Positions 57,190 through 64,000 of a stretch of DNA of 64,000 nt are shown here, piece by piece. Source of the DNA: Sympetrum striolatum (lineage: Eukaryota; Arthropoda; Insecta; Odonata; Libellulidae); contig OX388351.1 of assembly GCA_947579665.1 (NCBI GenBank), positions 124,001 to 188,000 on the forward strand, given 5' to 3'. Each line of letters begins with the position of its first letter. Position 1 is the stretch's first letter. The translations under genes were made by a program, and so were the position numbers. The notes under the pieces were generated by a model, which worked only from the letters and a program-made list of their open reading frames with translations, was not told the origin of the DNA and did no database searches.

Positions 57190-57270
57190 AATATAGATAT
57201 TTCTATGTCCAGAGTATCCTTGGTTCGACTCTGGATGACTCTAATCGTCTCTCTCATAAGAAATGCACGT
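57190..57270 (+). repeat. Six-box repeat, copy G, single unit
   Basis: GGTTCGACTCT at 57222 followed by GGATGACTC and a CTCTCATAAGAAATGCA block, like a unit of copies B and E. 57271-57604 is unassigned. Confidence 0.55.
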
Positions 57271-58689
57271 AAAGTTCGTTTTCATCAAATGCAGACATTT
57301 CTTCTTTTGCGGAATTAAATCGGAAATAATGGTCGTACGGAATCGAGATGAACACCAAAAGAAAGAAAATTGAACAAAGATTCTTATTTAGTTCGTGGAA
57401 TATCGTATTCGAGTCGAAATAGACAGAATTCTGACAAAAATGACGAAAAGGTGATTTTGTCGGCATAAACAATTCCCTAACAACGAAAGTGATTGTTGAA
57501 CTCTAATACTAATATTAGGGACAGATTATAAAGACATGAATTGGGAAGAAGAGCCGGCAATTTTAGGCAATAAAACATAAGTACTAGTCTACCTTGTTCA
57601 CTTAGGGCCGGTTGCACCAACTCCGGTTACGCGTATTCGCTACGTAGCTATCAGCTGCGGCGTAGCCGAAGGTTACGAGTGACAACCGTTGCACAAAGGA
57701 AATTCAGGCGCCGGTCACCAAACCAGAAGGCTACCTCTGTTTCCAAACGCCCGATCACTTTGTCATACAATCGTTCCGCAAAAATTAGGCTCTTGGGCTG
57801 TTTCAGCTTTCACTTGTTCGTGAAAGTTGGCATTTTATAAAACTTCAGTTTTATTAAAATAGGTTTATGTTACGGTATATTGTCAAGAAATTGATTTTTA
57901 TATTCTAATTAATCTGGTATGTTTCCGTTAAGAATATATTTGTAGCATTTTGGGATATGTTTTCATTTTGGATTTTTATGCCTATCCACACAAGTGCAAC
58001 GATGTATTTTTTTTATCAATAATCCTTATATTTTAACATCCTACATTAAGGTTATCGGCCATATATAATCCCCTTTAATTCAGTCTCTAATTGTTACCAT
58101 TTCTTTGTTTAAAATACTTTTATTTTAAACGTTTTCGCGGTGCCTAATTATTTGGACAACACGACCAGAACAGTAATCTAGAAATTTACCCAGCTATTTC
58201 TCGGGTATCTGTTATGCCTAATATTAAATAGCCTAGAAAATATACGTTAAACTTCATAAACGTTAATAAACTTAATGTAAATTATGAAAACACAAATTCA
58301 CCTCGATACTGCCGTCTTTTGAGCAAGTGGAAAAGGAATTCTCGTATGTATCATTCGTGTAATATAAGAGAGAAATATCATCATAGTTATTTACTAGTAA
58401 TAATTATTAAGTGGTAATTCGAATCTGTATTTCTGTATTAACTAAACGTTTGCATTTTAACACTTTTTTCCATTACTTTGTTATTTTTTGATTTTCCAAC
58501 ATCACCTTAAGGACATCGTGTGTGAATACATATAATTAAAATAATAAAGTCTTTATAAATTCCCTTACGTATTTCAGATGTATTATCACTAATAAATATA
58601 ATGTTGTTCCAGTAGGAAAACTTGAGAATTGAATAAAATTATACATTACTTCCAGAAATAATTGAGGTTGTCTAATTATTCGAAGATTT

Positions 58690-59944
58690 AGAGAAAGATG
58701 AAGAAGAATTAATGTTAACTTTATATGGCAACATCAGAAATGAGAGGAAGTTTAGAATTCGACCAGACAACTTTGTAGTTTGGAATGAAGAAGAGTTTTT
58801 AGCAAGGTTCAGGCTTAGCAAAGGTACTGTGGAGAAGTTTCTGGCAGAGATACAAGAGAAAATATATCATAAAACAACAAGGTGATTTAATATTATAACT
58901 AATTTGAAACATAATTCAATATAACCTATGATGTCTATTGTGTAAATTCCATTTTAAGAAACATGGCAATGACAGCAATGAACCAGTTACTGATGACACT
59001 GCGGTTTTATGCTACTGGTTCCATGCTTATAACAGTAGGTGATTTCTGTGGTGTGCATAAAGCAACTGCCAGTAGGGTAATCAAGGAGGTGTCCAAGGCG
59101 ATAGCTGAACTAAGGAAAACAAACATAATGAAACCAGCCACAAACATGGAAATTTGTAAGGAGCAGGATGATTTTTACAAGATTGCACATTTACCAAGGG
59201 TTGTTGGGTGAATAGATTGTACACATAGGGTGTAGTATGATTGGCTCTTTAGAATTGATTATTAAAATATTATTTCCTGACACCTATTATTATCTTGAAA
59301 ATACAACAAGAAAATTAAATGAATTTAATACAAAGTTTCAGTATATTATGCAGCAATTTGTCTAAATAGTATTATTATTACAGGAGGTGCTGAGCCTGAA
59401 TCTTTTAGAAACAGGAAAGGATATTTTTCTTTAAACTTCCAAGTAATATGTGCTGCAAACATGCTAATAGAAGATATTGTGACCAGATGGCCAGGATCAA
59501 CTCATGACCAAACTATTTTTAATAATGGATGAAAATAAAAGAACACTTTGTAGTAATTCCATTCCAATCCAATTACTACAAAGTGTTCTTTTATTTTCAT
59601 CTATTATGGAATTCCACCAAGTAACAGCCAATACCATTCAAAATATATTTTCAATAATTCAAACATTAAGTCACAAATAAATCAGAATAAATTCAGAGAT
59701 GGAATTATTTTGGGAGACTCTGGATATAGACAAGAAAGATATCTTATGACTCCAATCAGAAATCCTATTGCACCTGAGGAGCATCTGTATAATGAAAGCC
59801 AAATAAGAACAAGAAATGTCATAGAAGGAATGTTTGGAGTATGGAAAAGACAATTTCCAATTCTTTCGTATGGCATAAGGTTGTGATTAGATACTGTCAT
59901 GACGGTTGTGGTAGCCTGTGCTTTCTTGCACAACTTAGCAGCTT
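58690..59944 (+). pseudogene. Harbinger (HARBI1-like) transposase, plus strand
   Basis: Three apparent exons. Exon 1 (to 58881) has PDNFVVWNEEEFLARFRLSK. A 77-bp intron 58882-58958 (GTGATT...TTTTAAG) joins it in frame to exon 2 with MTAMNQLLMTLRFYATGS and FCGVHKATASRVI. Exon 2 has TGA at 59209-59211 next to the first catalytic D (IDCTH). After a second intron, exon 3 from 59384 has EPESFRNRKGYF, WPGSTHDQTIFNN (second D), GDSGY and NVIEGMFGVWKRQF (catalytic E). A 37-bp-arm inverted repeat disrupts 59522-59607, and a TGA interrupts near 59884. Catalytic residues are recognisable but the frame is dead. Confidence 0.85.
59522..59607. repeat. Fold-back inverted repeat inside the Harbinger transposase
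   Basis: Arms 59528-59558 and 59571-59601 are perfect 31-bp reverse complements with a 12-bp spacer (59559-59570). With one mismatch they extend to 37 bp (59522-59558, 59571-59607). It interrupts the protein between the second D and GDSGY motifs. Confidence 0.92.
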
Positions 59945-59985
59945 AGAAGACTTTTAAGGAATGAAATGAATAATTAATGTTCTTT

Positions 59986-60180
59986 TCATAAATATTTATT
60001 TAATTCCTTTTCCTTTAGATCAATATCAAGAAGAATCCTCTTCTTCTCTGCCAAAGCAATTCTTATTTTAATAGCATGCAGTTCATTTTCCCTCCTTTCC
60101 TTTTCAGTATGTTCCTTCTGTAGGATGGTCTTCTGTAGTTTTATTAACTCCATCATCTTTACCTCAGTCAATAAATTCAA
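59986..60180 (-). CDS. Coiled-coil C-terminus of a Harbinger accessory (Myb/SANT-like) protein
   Basis: 64 residues rich in K, E and L (MELIKLQKTILQKEHTEKER, ENELHAIKIRIALAEKK), a helical/coiled-coil pattern like the end of the Myb/SANT-like second protein of Harbinger elements. The N-terminal SANT part is not present, so it is a fragment. Moderate support only. Confidence 0.4.
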   Translation of the reverse strand: MNLLTEVKMMELIKLQKTILQKEHTEKERRENELHAIKIRIALAEKKRILLDIDLKEKELNKYL

Positions 60181-60289
60181 ATTTTATTTTGGGCATTTCT
60201 TCATTTTCCTTGAAGTTACTCTAGTATTAGATTCTAGTAAAAAGATTCACTTCATATCCATTAATAAAACTGAAATAATTAAATAGAAC

Positions 60290-60668
60290 CTAAAGTAAAA
60301 AATGTTGCAAAGAAGCTATTGCTTCGCTAACCTTCCGGACTGTCCTGGACGTGGTATATTTGTGAACCCCACAAAAATCACCGGCTGAATTAAGCAATAA
60401 ATTTCTTGCTAGAAATTCACTGGATATCGGATCGTCTTCAATAAAATATAATTTGGTAAAATTTCACTTTAAGGCCCAACAGCTTCAACACAGACGACTT
60501 GCAAAGACGAATCCGCACGAAAAATTCCTCTTTGCTCGTAATAGAAAAATGCACTGGACGTTGTTTTAAATTCCGCTTCCTTAGAAGAGCTTGCACCATT
60601 TCCAAGAGAAGTTCGTAGTCGGAATGAACTAGCTCCTCGAACATGTCAACGCAAAAACAAACGTCCAT
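60290..60668 (-). pseudogene. Second Harbinger transposase fragment, minus strand
   Basis: The frame 60668-60438 has the N-terminal FEELVHSDYELLLEM and EEFFVRIRLCKSSVLKLL. After a frame change the sequence at about 60440-60300 gives EDDPISSEFLARN and then AGDFCGVHKYTTSRTVRKV, clearly homologous to FCGVHKATASRVI in the plus-strand remnant. The catalytic part is absent. It faces the plus-strand transposase, so the element is either chimeric or carries one transposase captured from another. Confidence 0.7.
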
Positions 60669-61433
60669 CTTCTATGTTTACGTAGCACAGTGCATCATGG
60701 TAAAATTCTCATTCGCCTAGCCTAGAGGTCCACCGTAACGGAGTAGCAAAACCCACGTTTTCTAAAGTTAAAAAATCTGTAACTCGAAAACCGTTTAAGA
60801 TATCTTCTTCATTTTGCCTTTATATGAACATTTGATGTATTCTTTACAATACATTCGCTTACTATACCCATGATTTCCCAACGATACGTGATTTAGCTAG
60901 AGACTGATATTTTCATGTTCAATCATTGGTGAACCTTCAGTTTTATAATTATTTATACTTTATTTATGTAAAATTGGATCAAATGATAAGACCCTCACAG
61001 GCTATAGGTATCTATTACTTTACTGTGAAAGAATCATGATGCATGTTTAAATACTTCTAGAGAAATCGTCGTCAGAGTTTGGATGCACGGGAAAAAAACG
61101 TTGTAATATATATTTTAATTTTTGTTTGCTACAAAATACTTTGTTGAGCTATACCAAAAATATCGAATCAATAATTTTATAGGAAAAATCTACACAATTT
61201 TTTTCAAGTCGATATCTCGTATACATTTAATGTAAAAAATTAAAAACTGATTTTTCGCTCAAGAGTTCACCAACCTCCGGCTATCACGAAACCGATGGAT
61301 CTACCAGGGGTTACGGTTTGAGCTGCTTTAGCCGAGACCCAAGGCGAAACCAGAGGTGGTGCAACGTAAAACTGCCCGTCACCTCGACCCTAACCATAAC
61401 TAGGAGTGTAGCCGGAGATGGTGCAACCGGCCC

Positions 61434-62012
61434 TTAATAAATGAAAAGTCTGCTTAATAAGTGATGAGTTTGCTATGCAAATGCTACTCCCGCTTAGTAA
61501 GTGATAAATTAGCTTATTAAGTGAATACTTCACAAATAAACAAAATAAAATTTTATTTATTTGTGACGTAATTAATCCGCTAGGTAAGTGCTAAGCACGC
61601 TATTTAAGTGATAAATTTGCTTAGTATGTGATGAGTTTGCTTAGTGATGATTCCGCTTAGCAGGTGATTAATCCGCTTTCTTATTGATAATTTTGCTTAG
61701 TATGTGATGATATCGCTAGGTAAGAGCTAAGTTCGCTTAGTAAATGCTAAGCGAACTTAGAAAGTGGTAAGTTAGCTAAGTTAGTGATGAGTCCGCTTAG
61801 CAAGTGATCAGTCCGCTTTCTAAGCGATGAGTCCGGTTTCTAAGTGATAAGTTTGCTTAGTAAGCGATGTGTCCGCTAGGTAAGAGCTAACTTCGCTTAG
61901 TAAGAGATGACTTCGCTTATTAAGTGATGAGTCCGCTTAGTGAGTGATGAGTTGAGCTAAGAAAGCGATAAACACGCTTGGCAGGCGGTTCGTATCCAGC
62001 TAGTAAGAGGAT
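61434..62012 (+). repeat. 20-bp minisatellite, about 25 units
   Basis: Diverged 20-bp units on the pattern TTAGTAAGTGATGAGTCCGC run without a break, apart from an interruption near 61530-61580. The array starts flush with the Harbinger right end; its first bases are the TTA duplication. Confidence 0.9.
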
Positions 62013-62284
62013 TGACAATTAACAATAACTTCACCATTTAAACTTTGCATTTTTAACGACAGAGACAAGGAAAAATAAATCTCAACACCATTTGGCGGGA
62101 GAGGCGTGTGTTTAGATCGGTGGCAACTGCTGCTGCCCCTTCTAATTAGCCAAAGGGCAGTAAACAGACCTTTTACGGCCTCTTAAACCCTTAAAGGGGA
62201 CCGGATCGTACATCTCACGTATATTAGACTAACCAAGTCCCACACAACATAAATTGGGGAAGACCAAGAGAACCTAACTTAAAC
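62013..62284. other. Unassigned
   Basis: GC-richer than its surroundings (GGCGGGAGAGGCGTG, AAAGGGCAGTAAACAG), but no RNA gene or coding sequence is recognised. Confidence 0.3.
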
Positions 62285-62688
62285 TATTTTAATATATACG
62301 AGTAAAATGTGGCTTGCATACTGCAAGCAGCTCGAAAACACTAAGTTCATGTCGGCATCATATCGGGACGGTCCTCGAAAAAAAATGACTGAAAATATTC
62401 TTAAAATTCGCTGCAATTTAATTGTCCGGCATCGAACCCGGGTCTTACTTACTATGCAGCACAACAGAAAATCACCATCTCTAAACTATATGTGAAAATT
62501 CAAGCAGAAATATTGGCTGCAACTGCCTCAAACGACGTCCTACTTTTCCCATATATTCCTTATGAGAGAAATTTTAATGTGGTATAATTTTCTGGCGGTT
62601 ACACGTTATGGCCAATACATCGTAAAATTTTCAAGTCAATGACGTTTGTGCTTTAGCCTGTGAATTAGTATCCTATCTATATATATAT
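62285..62688 (-). repeat. Six-box repeat, copy F1, tail joined to head
   Basis: Reverse orientation: tail hairpin 62312-62328, box at 62428, the TGCTGCATAG unit, then a jump at about 62580 into the head block (GCCAATACATCG, CAAGTCAATGACG). The middle four units are deleted. It ends in a TATATATATA run joining copy F2. Confidence 0.75.
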
Positions 62689-63895
62689 ACGAGTAAAATG
62701 TTGCTTGCATACTGCAAGCAGATCGGCAATACTGATTTCATATCCGCATCATATCGGGACGGTCCTCAAAAGAAAAAAAAAGGATTGAAATTTTTCTTAA
62801 AATTCGCTGAAATTTCATCGTCTGGGATCGAACCCGACTCTTACTTGTGAACACACTATGTAGCACAATAGAAGATCACCCTCTCTAGCTATGTGTGAAA
62901 ATTCAAGCAAAAATATTGGCTGCAACTGCCTCAATCGACGTCCTACATTTCCATTATATTCCTTATGAGAGAAATGTTAATGTGCTCTGGCATCGAACCC
63001 AGTAATAGTAAGGTCTTATGAAAATTTTTTTCTTAAAGCAATTCTTACCATACATCTTCTATCCTATTACGAACTTCGTAACATTTCAATAAGTGCATCA
63101 AAAAAACAATGAAATATAAACCCAATGTATTTTAAACGGGAGACATATTTACCGCCCGGCATCGAACCTGGGTCTTTCTATAAATTCTTCCTCTGCAACA
63201 TAATAGAGGATTACCATCTTTAATTATGTGTGAAAATTCAAGCAAAAATATTGGCTTCAACTGCCTCAAAGAACGTCTTACTTTTCCCTTATATTCCTTA
63301 TGAGAGAAAAGTTAATGTGCTCTGGCATCGAACCCAGGTATAGTACGGTCTTATGAAATTTTTTTTCTTAAACAAATTGTTAATATATATCATCTAGCTG
63401 AGCGAGAAAATCCTATCATTTCGATAAGTGCATCTAAAAAAATAATGAAAAACGGCTTCCATGTATTTTAAAGGGCAGATCTTTGCATCGTCCTAGCATC
63501 GAACCCAGGATAATTTTTGTGAAAGTCATTGATGTTTTCGAATGTCCAAGACCATAAATATAGGCACCTTGAGTTTTACTTCTCTACCTATCCGGAAAGT
63601 ATTTTTTTTAAATTCCCGAAAATCACGGCAATGCATTCAAACGGGAAAAATCGGGACTTTGGGGCCCTCTGGAATCGAACCTATGACACTGAGGATCAAA
63701 GTCGCTTTTTTCCTGGGGGTTTCACGTTATGGCCAATATGTCATAAAAATTTCAAGTCAATGACGCTTGTGGTTTAGCCTGTGAATTTGTATCCTATCTA
63801 TATACCTATATAGCTATATAGCTATATATATGAATGAATCCGGAGAAGCATCTATATATAATAGATGAATCCGGAGAAGCATCTATATAAAATAG
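62689..63895 (-). repeat. Six-box repeat, copy F2, full length (reverse)
   Basis: Tail hairpin 62703-62719; boxes at 62824, 62989, 63158, 63324, 63495 and 63671 (spacings 165, 169, 166, 171, 176). It matches copy D2 unit by unit. The head has GGATACAAATTCACAGGC-type sequence, then TA-rich DNA and two AATCCGGAGAAGCATCTATA units (63838-63893). 63896-64000 is unassigned. Confidence 0.85.
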
Positions 63896-64000
63896 ATAAG
63901 CAAGAGTTGCCTGCATTCTGCATATTGATTATATCAAAGGGTGTCCCGGTTAAACGTATAATGACTCAAAATGTAAGAAATTTCCACCTGTCCCAACAAA

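Larger units (their letters stand above)
57605..61433. mobile_element. PIF/Harbinger DNA transposon with two opposed transposase remnants
   Basis: Left end GGGCCGGTTGCACCAACTCC; right end read inward GGGCCGGTTGCACCATCTCC. The duplication is TTA (57602-57604, 61434-61436), as expected for Harbinger. The TIR core GGTTGCAC recurs just inside both ends. Coding remnants: plus-strand transposase 58690-59944, minus-strand transposase piece 60668-60290, minus-strand coiled-coil frame 60180-59986. About 1.1 kb on the left and 0.75 kb on the right are non-coding. Confidence 0.88.

Noticed and set aside
61434..62012. A CRISPR-like array
   Set aside because: The units are contiguous 20-bp repeats with no unique spacers, in a eukaryotic TE-rich context.

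Overview
The window is AT-rich eukaryotic DNA, most likely from an arthropod. The evidence is its repeat content: Ty3/gypsy, BEL/Pao, Penelope-like, RTE and CR1/L2 elements, together with piggyBac, pogo/Tigger, PIF/Harbinger, hAT and mariner relics, spliced introns, and the last two coding exons of a LAPTM4-like lysosomal membrane protein gene. There are no bacterial-type operons, no rRNA and no CRISPR. I cannot name the species.

Layout. 1-1.5 kb: tail of one copy, then a full copy, of an unfamiliar repeat with six GGTTCGA boxes. 1.7-5.7 kb: decayed Ty3/gypsy relic split by a TTAA-flanked DNA transposon. 6.2-7.6 kb: pogo-type end and a fold-back copy of the six-box repeat. 7.8-8.2 kb: LINE fragment. 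8.25-11.47 kb: structurally complete Tigger with a spliced transposase. 12-16 kb: three-deep nest (TTAA MITE in a hAT in a Penelope-like element). 17-20 kb: LAPTM4-like gene, minus strand, with a mariner relic in its last intron. 21.6-28.3 kb: very young Ty3/gypsy element with identical LTRs but broken frames. 29-38 kb: Penelope relic, a truncated piggyBac abutting a tnp2-like gene, a second piggyBac with both ends, and head-to-head six-box repeats. 41.2-44.6 kb: 3.4 kb TIR element with no transposase. 46.1-52.75 kb: BEL/Pao element inserted in a GIY-YIG retroelement. 53.2-57.3 kb: MITE fragment, LINE pieces and six-box repeats. 57.6-61.4 kb: Harbinger element with two opposed transposase remnants. 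61.4-62.0 kb: 20-bp minisatellite. 62.3-63.9 kb: further six-box repeats.

How it works together. Apart from the LAPTM4-like exons nothing looks like host coding sequence; the region is a TE accumulation zone. The mobile elements carry most features: terminal repeats, target duplications, primer sites, domains and their breaks. The most unusual object is the six-box repeat. It is about 1.1-1.2 kb long and made of six diverged units 148-176 bp apart. Each unit keeps an RNA-polymerase-III B-box/T-arm-like GGTTCGANNCC core, and the element ends in a conserved 17-nt hairpin. It recurs at six places in both orientations, often joined tail-to-head through short TA runs. I do not recognise it as a named family.
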